64,000 nucleotides of DNA from positions 310,001-374,000 of the forward strand of contig NZ_JANIDW010000002.1 of assembly GCF_026385475.1 (NCBI RefSeq), written 5' to 3'. The DNA is from Bombella saccharophila. GTDB taxonomy: Bacteria > Pseudomonadota > Alphaproteobacteria > Acetobacterales > Acetobacteraceae. A program made the position numbers and the translations under genes. Every line of letters begins with the position of its first letter. Within the stretch, counting starts at the first letter, position 1. The notes beneath the pieces are model-generated. The model was not told the DNA's origin, searched no databases, and worked only from the letters and a program-made list of their open reading frames with translations. Below are positions 36,447 to 45,459 of this stretch, one piece after another.

Positions 36447-37823
36447 TTAACAAGCAGGGACATTCACCGCTAAGCCGCCTAAGGCGGTCTCTTTATAACG
36501 GTGATTCATATCCCGTCCTGTCTCCGCCATGGTTTTGATGACATGATCAAGGGAGACATAATGCGCGTTTGCATCATCACTCATCGCTAAAGAGGATGCG
36601 TTAATGGCTTTCACAGCCCCAAAGGCATTGCGCTCAATACAGGGGATTTGCACAAGCCCTGCCACAGGGTCGCATGTCATGCCGAGGTGATGCTCCATAG
36701 CGATTTCAGCAGCATGTTCACATTGCTCTGGTGAGCCACCAAGGGCTGCGGTTAGGCCCGCAGCAGCCATAGAGGAGGCAACGCCAACTTCACCTTGACA
36801 GCCAACCTCCGCCCCGGAAATAGAAGCGTTGAGCTTAAACAGCCCCCCAATTGCTGCTGCTGTGAGGAGGAAGGTGCGTAACCCAGCCTTGCTATATTCG
36901 GGGCAGAAGTCGCGATAATAGCGCATTACAGCGGGGATAACGCCAGCGGCCCCGTTGGTAGGGGCGGTGACAACACGCCCGCCAGCGGCATTTTCCTCAT
37001 TCACCGCAATGGCAAAGAGGCTGATCCAGTTCATCACATTATGGGGGGAGGGGGCGGCGTTTGTTTTGGCTTGTAAGCGGGCATATAATTTTGCTGCACG
37101 TCTTTGTACTTTTAGTGGGCCGGGGAGTGTATCGGTATGATGTAACCCAGCCTCAATACAGGCGAACATAACATCAGCAATGCGGTCCATCCCTCGCTCA
37201 ACATCCCATAGGGGGCGGATGGCGGTTTCATTTTTTAAAACGATGCTGGCAATATCGGTATGATGTTTCTTCGTATGGGCTAGCAAAGCCGCCCCACTGC
37301 GGAAAGGGTAAGGCACATCCGGTAGGGAATAAGACATAGTGCGCGCTTGTTCTTCTGGCGTAATGAATCCACCTCCGACAGAGCAAAAGCGTTGACGTGT
37401 GATGAGGCTGCCATCTCGGCTGAAAGCTTCAAACTGCATAGTATTGGGATGGATGGGCGGGATGGTGCTGGTATCAAGGCAAATATCTTTTTGATAATCG
37501 AAGGAGAAGCTCGTGCCATTGAGGTTCAGCAGATGTGTGCTTTCAATATGCTGGACGAGCTTTTGGGCTGTATCGGGGTTAACATGCTCTGGCGTTTCGC
37601 CCGCTAAGCCAAGCAGAATCGCTTTGATGGTGCCGTGCCCTTCCGCAGTGAGGGCGAGCGAGCCATAAAGGGTGACGACAATACGGGCGGGGTCTTTCTC
37701 TAAGGGGCCATCAGGGAGGTCTGCCAGCACATCGGTAAAGCGTTGTGCTGCACGCATAGGGCCGACTGTATGGGAGGAGGACGGGCCAATCCCTATTTTG
37801 AATAGGTCAAAGAGGCTGAGCAT
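36447..37823 (-). CDS. sdaA: L-serine ammonia-lyase, iron-sulfur type
   Basis: Converts L-serine to pyruvate and ammonia with a 4Fe-4S cluster. The 458-residue single-chain enzyme begins SLFDLFKIGIGPSSSHTVGP, the family signature; the C-terminal half has the cluster region GCQGEVGVASSMAAAG and the cysteines in MTCDPVAGLVQIPCIERN. Its 146-base upstream region is AT-rich and contains only a hairpin overlapping the stop of the preceding gene. It could feed pyruvate to metabolism. The symbol is by class; sdaA and sdaB cannot be separated. Confidence 0.95.
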   Translation of the reverse strand: MLSLFDLFKIGIGPSSSHTVGPMRAAQRFTDVLADLPDGPLEKDPARIVVTLYGSLALTAEGHGTIKAILLGLAGETPEHVNPDTAQKLVQHIESTHLLNLNGTSFSFDYQKDICLDTSTIPPIHPNTMQFEAFSRDGSLITRQRFCSVGGGFITPEEQARTMSYSLPDVPYPFRSGAALLAHTKKHHTDIASIVLKNETAIRPLWDVERGMDRIADVMFACIEAGLHHTDTLPGPLKVQRRAAKLYARLQAKTNAAPSPHNVMNWISLFAIAVNEENAAGGRVVTAPTNGAAGVIPAVMRYYRDFCPEYSKAGLRTFLLTAAAIGGLFKLNASISGAEVGCQGEVGVASSMAAAGLTAALGGSPEQCEHAAEIAMEHHLGMTCDPVAGLVQIPCIERNAFGAVKAINASSLAMSDDANAHYVSLDHVIKTMAETGRDMNHRYKETALGGLAVNVPAC

Positions 37824-37969
37824 GAAAACGGGCCCTTGGTCCTGTGAATCCTTCTTCCTTTATGGGGTAAAAATCGTTCTGTTATAAGCCTTAAAAAATA
37901 AATTATTCTGATAATGCAACAAACAAGAAACTTTGCTATAAGGGACACTCCCCACTATGCCCCCTCTTT

Positions 37970-38830
37970 TTAAGAGGGGGAAGTTGGTTGTGCCCAGAGT
38001 GTCTCCAAAGCAAGGCGGCATTGTGTGATGAGGGCGGATAGGTCCCCTTGATACAAGCTATCGCTGACATCGGAGGAGAAAATCTCCACCGCGCAGGCCC
38101 CGCGGAAGCCCGCATCCCATGTAGCATGGAGCATCTCATGGAGGGGGATGCACCCTGCTCCCGGTATGAGCCTATCTGCAGCGGAGCGTGGTGTGCGCCA
38201 GTCGCTAATCTGCACAACATTAATCAGCGTCCCCGCCCGGCGGATGGCGGCGCATACATCAGGTTGTTGCCAGATGTTCCAATAATCAAGGCATAGCCCT
38301 AGGGCAGGATGATTGACGGCTTTGATGATGTCTAAGGCTTGGTCAATCGTCCAAATAGCGGTCTCATAATTGATGGATGTGGGGTTGAGCGGCTCTAAGG
38401 AGAGTGTAACGCCGAGTTCTTGTGCTAAGGGGCAGAGGCGATGGAGGGAGTCTATCGTATGGTGGATGCAACCATATACATCGCCGTTATCAGGTGCCCC
38501 TGTATTGACGACGAATGGTACATTTTGGGCGTAAGGCGCAAAGCGATGCAGGCTTTCTTCTAAGCGGGCGAAGCGGCGTTCAGCCTCTTGGGGATAGGGC
38601 ACCATCTTACTGGCCCCAAATGTGCGGACTAATGGTTGGAAGGAGCTAAGCTTCAGCCCGCTTTCCTTCAGCAATGCCATTTGCTCATCCAACCGATGGG
38701 GGTCGAGTTTGTTCTCACATAGTTCGATCGTCTCAACCCCTAGGGCTGCATAATGCTGAATATCTTCCTCAAAAGACCACGGTTGGGTGGTAAACTCGTT
38801 CATGCCAAAGGCGAAGGGAAAGTGGCTCAT
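37970..38830 (-). CDS. Sugar phosphate isomerase/epimerase-family TIM barrel
   Basis: 286 residues of the xylose-isomerase-like TIM-barrel family. Motifs include an early GVETIELCENK, an SLEPLNP metal-site Glu segment (about 147-153) and LGLCLDYWNIW with the Asp expected to bind metal. Members act as hydroxypyruvate, inosose or other keto-sugar isomerases and dehydratases; the substrate cannot be assigned. The start codon overlaps the stop of the alpha/beta hydrolase (ATGA). A CCCCCTCTT/AAGAGGGGG hairpin spans its stop codon. Confidence 0.82.
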   Translation of the reverse strand: MSHFPFAFGMNEFTTQPWSFEEDIQHYAALGVETIELCENKLDPHRLDEQMALLKESGLKLSSFQPLVRTFGASKMVPYPQEAERRFARLEESLHRFAPYAQNVPFVVNTGAPDNGDVYGCIHHTIDSLHRLCPLAQELGVTLSLEPLNPTSINYETAIWTIDQALDIIKAVNHPALGLCLDYWNIWQQPDVCAAIRRAGTLINVVQISDWRTPRSAADRLIPGAGCIPLHEMLHATWDAGFRGACAVEIFSSDVSDSLYQGDLSALITQCRLALETLWAQPTSPS

Positions 38831-39648
38831 GCGGCGGCTTCCTCTTCCATAAAGGTGAGAACAGTATGGTTGAACTTCTCTGTCTCATCAAGGAACACCA
38901 TATGGGAACTTTCCTCAAACTCTACGGCTTGGCAATGCGGCATATGCTCTGCCACCCACCGAGGCCCAGCAGCGGGGAGGACTTTATCCTTCCCAGCAAT
39001 CATCATGAGGGAGGGTAGTGAGAGATGGGGGAGGACATCTCGCCAATCTTGCGTTGTATGGTCAGCCATCATGAGGGAAGCGGCATAGCTAGGGCATGCG
39101 GCCATCTCGTTAAGCAGCATGGTTTTTTCATCCTCAGGCAGGGAGGTGCTGAGGCAATCAGCGAGATTTTGTTGATCAAACGCGCTGCGGTTAAAGGTAA
39201 GCTGTTGTTGGAGGAAGGTTAACCCGGCCTCATCGTAGCATGTAGCGTGGCCTAGCTTCCAGTCAGGCGAGAAGAATTGCTTTGGTGTCTGCTGGACGAA
39301 AATGGCACTGCGGAGGCGTTTTGTGCCAAAAAGCTCCATATAAGACCAGATGATGGGTGAGCCAATGGACCAGCCAAGAACTGTAACATCATGAAGGTCC
39401 AAAGCTTCCAACACATCGCGGAGGTCCGCTGCGAGGCGGGCGATACGATAGCCATGATGCGGTTTGTCAGAGTGCCCATGCCCGCGTAAATCCAGCGTAA
39501 TGACACGGTATTTTTGTGCAAAAGCGGCGACATTACGGTGGAAGAACCGCCCGGAAAATGTCCAACCATGAATCATGACAAGGGGCCGCCCTTGGCCATG
39601 CTCCTCATAATAGAGTCTGACATGGTCGCTCGTGGTAATATGGGGCAT
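38827..39648 (-). CDS. Alpha/beta-fold hydrolase
   Basis: 273 residues. Oxyanion motif MIHGWTFSG (about 25-33), the LDLRGHGHSDKP strand, nucleophile elbow GWSIG (Ser about 95), a charged AGKDKV segment for the acid, and the catalytic His in SSHMVF (about 249). Closest in style to non-haem haloperoxidase or esterase enzymes. Four-base overlap with the TIM-barrel gene downstream suggests that the two work on one pathway, unknown at present. Confidence 0.88.
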   Translation of the reverse strand: MPHITTSDHVRLYYEEHGQGRPLVMIHGWTFSGRFFHRNVAAFAQKYRVITLDLRGHGHSDKPHHGYRIARLAADLRDVLEALDLHDVTVLGWSIGSPIIWSYMELFGTKRLRSAIFVQQTPKQFFSPDWKLGHATCYDEAGLTFLQQQLTFNRSAFDQQNLADCLSTSLPEDEKTMLLNEMAACPSYAASLMMADHTTQDWRDVLPHLSLPSLMMIAGKDKVLPAAGPRWVAEHMPHCQAVEFEESSHMVFLDETEKFNHTVLTFMEEEAAA

Positions 39649-39752
39649 CGAAGAATCTCCCTAATACGGCCTTCACTAGGCGTCTTTCATGTAAGATGGT
39701 GTGGAGCCTCTTTTCCCTGCAAGGGGGGTGATGATGTTGTAATGTTTTTACC

Positions 39753-40955
39753 TTACAAAGCGGGTGCGGCAGGGAGCCAGATACGGCATATCGTGCCTTC
39801 ATGAGGGGGGCTGAGAAAGCGTAGATGGCCTTTATGACGTTCTACAATCTGTTGGACGATGGCCAATCCCAACCCTGTGCCTTCTTCCACTTCTGCGGGA
39901 TTGGTCTGCTTATTATCGGTAACGCGGTAAAAACGCTCGGTAAGGCGGGGGAGATGATGAGGCGCAATGCCGGGGCCATTATCACTTACAGATAATAAAA
40001 TGCCCGTACCTTCCCTACGCGCACAGAGGCGGACCTGCAAAGTGTGGTCTGGTGTCGTACCATAGCGGATGGCATTTTCGATGAGATTGAGAAAGAGCTG
40101 GATCATCTCATCCTCATCAGCGAGGAGGGTAAGATGATCCTCCTCTTGCTCTACAGTGAGGTTACGCGTGTTATCGGTAAAACGAGGTAGGACTTCCCCC
40201 ACGATAAGGGCGAATAACTCCCCAACATCAAGGCGTGTATGAGGGCGGTTATGGCTGCGGAGTTGGAGATGAGAGAGGTATAAAAGTCGCTCCACTAGCC
40301 GTTGCATACGCGTGGCTTGTTGGCTCATTATCTGTAGATAAAGCGTGCGGGAGGCTTGGTCTGTTGTGCCCTCATTGTCTTTTAGGAGGTCGATAAACCC
40401 ACTGAGTGAGGCCAGCGGGGTGCGTAGCTCATGGCTTGCATGGGCAATAAAATCGGCCCGCATACGGTCCATTGCTTGCTCTGTGCTATGGTCGGTAAGG
40501 AGGGTGAGGACCATCTTATCCCGCCCTTGTGGCCCACTTAAATGGCGCATCGCTAGGCGGATAGTGTGTTTGATGGGGACATCCAGATGAACGATGGCGG
40601 TATGGATGGCATGCGGGCTGGTAGAAGGTGAGGTCGCTAAGGCTTCGTGCAATATAGCGCGGCTATTAGGGTGACGAAGGATGGCGCGTAAGCTCTCTTT
40701 ATAATGTTCTTGCGCGGCTTGATTACAGGCGTGGATCTGCCCCATCGGGTCAAGGATTAAAGCCATACCGGGGATGAGTTCTACTAACTCATCTAATGCC
40801 ATCTGATGGAGGGGGGCTTTAGCGGATGAGTATGGAGCTGTGTGTGTCTTGCGAGGTGGGTTGTCTTGATAATAACGGGCTAGCACCCACCCTATATAAA
40901 GGCAGCAGAGGCATAAAACGGCACCACCACCTAGCCATAGAATATGCCCTATCAT
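39753..40955 (-). CDS. phoR: Phosphate regulon sensor histidine kinase PhoR
   Basis: 400 residues: one N-terminal membrane segment (about 5-27), a PAS-like region (about 55-100), HisKA with H175 in AHASHELRTPLAS, and an ATPase domain with NLIENAIRYG, DNGPGIAP and GTGLGLAIV. Assignment to PhoR rests on order: it starts directly after the phoB stop (TAAATG), and phoU precedes phoB. In the family it phosphorylates PhoB when phosphate is scarce. Confidence 0.92.
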   Translation of the reverse strand: MIGHILWLGGGAVLCLCCLYIGWVLARYYQDNPPRKTHTAPYSSAKAPLHQMALDELVELIPGMALILDPMGQIHACNQAAQEHYKESLRAILRHPNSRAILHEALATSPSTSPHAIHTAIVHLDVPIKHTIRLAMRHLSGPQGRDKMVLTLLTDHSTEQAMDRMRADFIAHASHELRTPLASLSGFIDLLKDNEGTTDQASRTLYLQIMSQQATRMQRLVERLLYLSHLQLRSHNRPHTRLDVGELFALIVGEVLPRFTDNTRNLTVEQEEDHLTLLADEDEMIQLFLNLIENAIRYGTTPDHTLQVRLCARREGTGILLSVSDNGPGIAPHHLPRLTERFYRVTDNKQTNPAEVEEGTGLGLAIVQQIVERHKGHLRFLSPPHEGTICRIWLPAAPAL

Positions 40956-41708
40956 TTAAGGCGCAGTGGGGGCAGAAGGGGAGACATCATGCTCCGTGCG
41001 GCTATCATCTAGCGCGTATCCTGCCGAGCGTACGGTCCTGATAAGGTCTGCCTCCCCCGGCTCATTTAGGGCCTTCCGTAAGCGGCGGATATGGACATCC
41101 ACCGTCCGGAGTTCCACATGAACATTGGCTCCCCAAATGCGCTCTAATAAGAGTTCGCGGGAAAAGACTTTACGGGGTTGGCGGATGAGTATCTCTAAGA
41201 GGCGATATTCCGTTGGCCCTAAGGTGATGACGCGGCCAGCGCGTGTGACGTGGTGATTTTCTGGCTCTAAGAGTAAGGGGCCGAAACTGATCTGGTCTTG
41301 GCTAGGGCGAGCGCGGCGTAATAAGGCGCGGAGGCGGGCGTCTAACTTATCAGCACTGCATGGCTTAGTGAGGTAAGCATCCGCCCCATGATCAAGCCCA
41401 TTAATAAGATCTTGCTCCTCCGTTCGTGCAGTGAGGAATAAGATAGGCAGGTCCTTTAAACCCGGCTTCTGCCTTATGATGCGGCATAATTCTAAGCCGG
41501 AGAGGCCGGGCATCATCCAGTCCAGAAGGGCAACATCCGGCTTTGTCCCCTCCAGGAAGGCGAGAGCTTGTTCCGCATCTGCAACAGTATGAACCTGATA
41601 ACCACGTTGCTGCAAGCTATGTTCAAGCAATAGGCGCAGGGCGGCATCATCCTCTACAACGAGGACAAAGCCTTTAGTGGTATTTGTAGCCGGTGGAGCA
41701 GGCATCAT
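40956..41708 (-). CDS. phoB: Phosphate regulon response regulator PhoB
   Basis: 250 residues. Receiver domain with acidic pair ED (about 19-21), D63 (LLDWMMPGLSG) and the TKPC Lys; winged-helix domain with GPTEYRLLEILIRQPRKVFSRE and TVDVHIRRLRKALNE, which match PhoB closely. Its ATG overlaps the phoU stop (ATGA). It should bind Pho boxes; one candidate lies at 42567-42584. Confidence 0.94.
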   Translation of the reverse strand: MMPAPPATNTTKGFVLVVEDDAALRLLLEHSLQQRGYQVHTVADAEQALAFLEGTKPDVALLDWMMPGLSGLELCRIIRQKPGLKDLPILFLTARTEEQDLINGLDHGADAYLTKPCSADKLDARLRALLRRARPSQDQISFGPLLLEPENHHVTRAGRVITLGPTEYRLLEILIRQPRKVFSRELLLERIWGANVHVELRTVDVHIRRLRKALNEPGEADLIRTVRSAGYALDDSRTEHDVSPSAPTAP

Positions 41709-42436
41709 GGGGTGCTGGCCTCTTGCTCTGTGGCGATGCTCTGTGCTGCATGGCCGTGCGGTCGGGCTGTGGGCGGTGGTAACGTACCTGTTGCGATGAA
41801 GATGATGCGCTCGGCTATATCAGTTATGTGGTCTCCTATCCGCTCTAGGTTTCTAATAATGAATAAAAGGGAGATATAAAAGCGTAGCGCACGGGGCTGT
41901 TGGGTCATGCGCTCCAGATAATTATGGGTCATGGTAGCGCAATATTCATCCACACGATGATCAGCCTGCCAAACAGAATGAGCCGCCGTTGCATCTTGAT
42001 GCTCTAAAGCGTCCATCACACGGCGGAGATGCTCGAGGACCATGCGACCAATTTCACTCAAAGCGAGCCGGTCATGAGGGGGGATGGGCTGCTCCATCTG
42101 TTCTAGCCGCCGTGCGATGGAGCGCGCATAATCGCCAACGCGCTCTAATGTGCCAGCCATGGGGATGTTAGCGACAATCTCACGCAAATCTGCGGCCATA
42201 GGGCCATGGAGAGCGAGGAGGCGGATGGCTTGTGTTTCTACCTCATGCTCTAAGGCATCAATGGCTTTATCATGATGAATGACTTGGGAGATGGCTTGTG
42301 CATCGGTCTCGGTAAAAGCGGTGAGGATAAGCGATAATTGATGTTCCACAAGGCCGCCCATCTCCTCCATAAAAGAGCGTAGGCGGCGGAGGTCCTCCCC
42401 ATAACGTTGTACAATATGTTGGCCTTGTTGCGGCAT
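41705..42436 (-). CDS. phoU: Phosphate signalling protein PhoU
   Basis: About 243 residues from the ATG at complement 42434-42436, with AGGGAG upstream; the frame extends 28 codons further but without similarity. Two three-helix PhoU repeats are visible (about 15-105 and 120-215), with acidic metal-binding motifs ALEHEVETQ and the ERVGDYARSIA and ERIGDHITDIAE segments. It restrains PhoR when phosphate is adequate, normally together with the PstSCAB transporter, whose genes are not adjacent. Confidence 0.93.
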   Translation of the reverse strand: MPQQGQHIVQRYGEDLRRLRSFMEEMGGLVEHQLSLILTAFTETDAQAISQVIHHDKAIDALEHEVETQAIRLLALHGPMAADLREIVANIPMAGTLERVGDYARSIARRLEQMEQPIPPHDRLALSEIGRMVLEHLRRVMDALEHQDATAAHSVWQADHRVDEYCATMTHNYLERMTQQPRALRFYISLLFIIRNLERIGDHITDIAERIIFIATGTLPPPTARPHGHAAQSIATEQEASTP

Positions 42437-42566
42437 AGCCTCTCCCTTTTGCCGCGATACTAGCCTAATTCTGTAAGAGCGGGAACAGGCCGCAAGAGGT
42501 GGAGAAACCACCAATAACATCCTGTTTTCTGCCGTTTTTGTGAAGATGTTTTGATAATTAACACAG

Positions 42567-42584
42567 TTGTCATAAATTTTTCAT
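42567..42584 (+). promoter_or_regulatory. Candidate Pho box
   Basis: Two 7-base direct repeats, TTGTCAT and TTTTCAT, are separated by AAAT. This matches the PhoB-binding layout CTGTCAT-N4-CTGTCAT (6/7 and 5/7). It lies 131 bases upstream of phoU, but the repeats run on the plus strand, opposite to phoU transcription. The surrounding 42437-42599 holds no gene. Confidence 0.45.
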
Positions 42585-42599
42585 CAAAAGAGGCGGCGG

Positions 42600-43499
42600 T
42601 TAATAAGCTTGATTATTAAGGCTGTGTTGTAGCCATGTCTCCTCAGCTTTACTTAAGGGGCTATTACGGCGGACTGCGAGTGAGATAGTGATGCGGAGGG
42701 TAGGGTCTTGTAAGGGGCAGCAATAAAGCCCGTCATGTTGGATAGGATTATGAAAAGCAGCGGGAAGGATAGTGATGCCAACACCCGCCTGCACCATGGT
42801 TAGTAAGAGCGATGTATCGCTTGTCCGCCCCGTAACCTGCGGTGTGACCCCGTGAGAGGCAAAGGCTTCTGAGATAAATTGGTTAATTTTGAAATCCTCA
42901 TTCATGAGGACAAATTTTTCCTCTAAAATATCGGTGAAGGAACATATAGGCCGGCCTGCAAGCGGGTGTGTGTCCGCCATGAGCAAGCATAGCTCCTCCT
43001 CTGCAAAAGCGATGGTGTGTAATTGCTTATTATGGATAGGCTCTATGAGTGCAGCGATATAGGTATGATGACCTAGAAGCTGTGTTACGATCCTGTCGGA
43101 AGGGTATTCCTCAATTGTGAGCACGACCTCTGAGTATAAGCTGCAAAATTGCCGGATGATAGGGCGGAAATAGATAGCCCCAAGGATAGGCGGGAGGGCT
43201 AAATGGACAGTCCCTTTTAAGGGGCCGGATTCATCAGCCATAGCCCGTTGAAGATTCTGTTCTGCCTCTAAGAGACGTTCTGCATGGAGGAAAAAGGTCT
43301 TGCCTTTGTCGGTAAGGGTGATGGCTTTATGTGTCCGGTCAAAAAGGCGCACATCTAATTTATTCTCTAAAGAGCGGATGCCCATGCTGAGGGAGGGCTG
43401 GCTGATATGCAGCACATCACTTGCACGGCTGAAATTGCCTTGCGTGGCCACGACCATGAAATAATGAAGCTCACGGAGGGTGAGTTGGGGGTAAGGCAT
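42600..43499 (-). CDS. LysR-family transcriptional regulator
   Basis: 299 residues. N-terminal winged HTH (about 7-65: LTLRELHYFMVVATQGNFSR then HISQPSLSMGIRSLENKL) and a C-terminal periplasmic-binding-like effector domain. It is divergent from an alpha-keto acid decarboxylase remnant. Its ATG (complement 43497-43499) lies within bases that encode a conserved Gly-Ile-Glu of that decarboxylase, so its 5' end appears to have been joined to decarboxylase DNA by deletion. No ribosome binding site is visible in front of the ATG, and its normal promoter may be lost. Effector unknown. Confidence 0.88.
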   Translation of the reverse strand: MPYPQLTLRELHYFMVVATQGNFSRASDVLHISQPSLSMGIRSLENKLDVRLFDRTHKAITLTDKGKTFFLHAERLLEAEQNLQRAMADESGPLKGTVHLALPPILGAIYFRPIIRQFCSLYSEVVLTIEEYPSDRIVTQLLGHHTYIAALIEPIHNKQLHTIAFAEEELCLLMADTHPLAGRPICSFTDILEEKFVLMNEDFKINQFISEAFASHGVTPQVTGRTSDTSLLLTMVQAGVGITILPAAFHNPIQHDGLYCCPLQDPTLRITISLAVRRNSPLSKAEETWLQHSLNNQAY

Positions 43500-45085
43500 C
43501 GAGCATGTCTTTGGGGTGCCGGGTGATTATGCCTTCCCGATTAATGATGCCATTACCGCGCGGAAAGATATGCGCTGGGTTGGATGCTCTAACGAGTTGA
43601 ATGCCGCTTATGCTGCTGATGGTTATGCGCATGTGCGGGGGATTGCCGCCCTTAACCAAGTACAGTGTTGGGGAGTTGAGTGCCATTAACGGCGTTGCCG
43701 GGGCATATGCGGAGCATCTATCGGTTATCCATCTGGTTGGGCTTCCCGAACGCGCTGTGATGGATGAAAAACGGCTCGTGCATCATACGTTAGGCAATGG
43801 TCAGTTCATGGCGTTTCATGATGCAGCGGCTCATATTGTGTGCGCTCAGACGATTTTAGATGGCCAGAATTGCGTGCAGGAGGTGGAGCGTGTCCTTGCT
43901 GCATTGCATAGAGAGCGGCGGCCTATTTATATCGGTATTCCCTCCGATGCGGCTCATGATGAAGTGGCCATGGTGGAGGGGCATAACCCCCCTCGCGCCC
44001 AGCCGAACACGGCACAAGCCGAGCATGTGGCCAAGCGTATTATCGCTCAGCTTGAGCAGAGCAAAACGCCATGTGTTTTACCGGGTATTCTTACCGCTCG
44101 TTTTGGCGGCCAAGAGGCCATGCAACAGTTTTTAAAACGCTCCGGCCTGCCTTACGCTACGATGTATATGGATAAAGGCGTGGTGGATGAGCAGGATGCC
44201 GGTTTTATAGGGATGTATAGCGGGCATCTCGTCCAGGAGGCTGTTGCTCATTTTGTGGAGCAAGCGGATCTTGTCCTCACATTGGGTGCCGAGATGACGG
44301 ATTTTAACACCGGGACATTCACGCAGAACTTGAATCCGGAGCGTGTTATTAGTGTCATGCCGCATGAGGTGCGCTTTGGTGATGGTGCGGTTTATGCAGT
44401 CGCCTTGGTAGAGGTTATGGAAGCCCTTGCCGCGTTAGCGGGGACCCTGCCTGCCTATACGGGGCCGGGTTATTGGGGGACGGAATTTGCCCCCCAGCAG
44501 GCTGATGAAGGCGATGATGGGGCTATTCGGACTCACACGCTATATTCCGCTGTGAAGGATCATCTCCGGGCGGGGGATATTGTGGTGAGTGAAACCGGGA
44601 CCATAGCCATGGGTATGGGGTTTATCCGCTTACCAGAGGGTGTACGCTATGAGGAGCAAAGTTTATGGGGGGCCATTGGTTGGGCCACACCCGCTGCTTT
44701 TGGTATGGCTATGGCAGCCCCGCATAAACGGGTTATCTTGTTGACAGGGGAGGGGTCTCATCAGCTTACAGAACAAGCTGTTGGTGAGTTTGCCCGCTTT
44801 GGCTGCCATCCTCTCATTTTGGTGCTTAATAATGATGGCTATCTAATTGAGCGTCTGCTCTGTGATGATGGGGAGCGTTATTATAACGATGTTGCCAGCT
44901 GGGATTATACCGCTCTAGCCCGTGCCTTTGGTGGGAAAGACTGGCATTGCGAACGTGTCAGCACGCCCAAGGCTTTGCGACAGGCGCTTGCAGCGGCAAC
45001 ACCGGGGCAAGGGGCCTACCTAGAGGTCATAGCCCCCCGTTATGATGCCCCCATGATGGCAGAAGCTATGGGGAAGAAGCAGTAA
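43495..45085 (+). pseudogene. Alpha-keto acid (pyruvate/indolepyruvate) decarboxylase remnant
   Basis: A thiamine-diphosphate decarboxylase missing its start and frameshifted. The first reading frame, from 43495, encodes GIEHVFGVPGDYAFPINDAI and the catalytic-Glu segment CSNELNAAYAADGYA, but is preceded in frame by TAA at 43492-43494 and lacks the usual 20-odd N-terminal residues. Near 43654 the frame changes: GIAAL is followed by out-of-frame sequence, while the next frame continues TKYSVGELSAINGVAG. Spacing against the family fits a two-base deletion. The rest is intact to 45085, with HHTLGNG, the cofactor motif GEGSHQ...LNNDGYLIE and the usual end. The intact 494-codon frame from 43601 lacks the catalytic Glu and a ribosome binding site. 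A sequencing error could explain the frameshift but not the lost start. Confidence 0.85.
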
Positions 45086-45116
45086 GGCAGTAAAGTCCTC
45101 CCAAGCTGGCCAAGCT

Positions 45117-45150
45117 GGGCCTCTTCTTATGAAAGGGAGAGGCCCTTTTT
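45117..45150 (+). terminator. Terminator of the decarboxylase remnant
   Basis: GGGCCTCT (45117-45124) pairs with AGAGGCCC (45138-45145) and is followed by TTTTT. It lies 30 bases after the remnant's stop. Confidence 0.8.
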
Positions 45151-45248
45151 ATAGGGCTTGTGACATATACTAAGCGGGCATAAACGCTAGCATAGCGAAT
45201 GCCATTATTATGAGATGATTTAGTTTTTAAGGAAGATGATAGAGCGAT

Positions 45249-45324
45249 TGGCGTCCCGTACGGGATTCGAACCCGTGTTGCCGCCGTGAGAGGGCGGTGT
45301 CCTAGGCCTCTAGACGAACGGGAC
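45249..45324 (-). tRNA. tRNA-Glu (CTC)
   Basis: Minus-strand gene of 76 bases including an encoded CCA (complement 45249-45251). Acceptor stem GTCCCGT pairs with ACGGGAC, the D arm is TCGTCTAGAGGCCTAGGA, the anticodon stem CCGCC/GGCGG encloses the loop CTCTCAC with anticodon CTC, and the T arm carries GGTTCGAATCC. It reads the glutamate codon GAG. It lies between the decarboxylase terminator and the HIT gene; the rest of 45151-45459 shows no gene. Confidence 0.97.
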
Positions 45325-45459
45325 TAAAGGCGTGAGCCTCCTCTAAAAGAAAGAGTACAGAAGCGCAAGGGGGCAGATGTGCTTTTTTACGAAACTATTG
45401 CAGAGATTATAAAAAAAGCCCCACGAAGGAGCTTTTTATCTTGGATGATGGAGAGAGGT

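Noticed and set aside
43601-45085. The decarboxylase as an intact shorter gene
   Set aside because: The 494-codon frame starts inside a conserved region, lacks the catalytic Glu segment and the ribosome binding site, and the missing part is readable just upstream in another frame.
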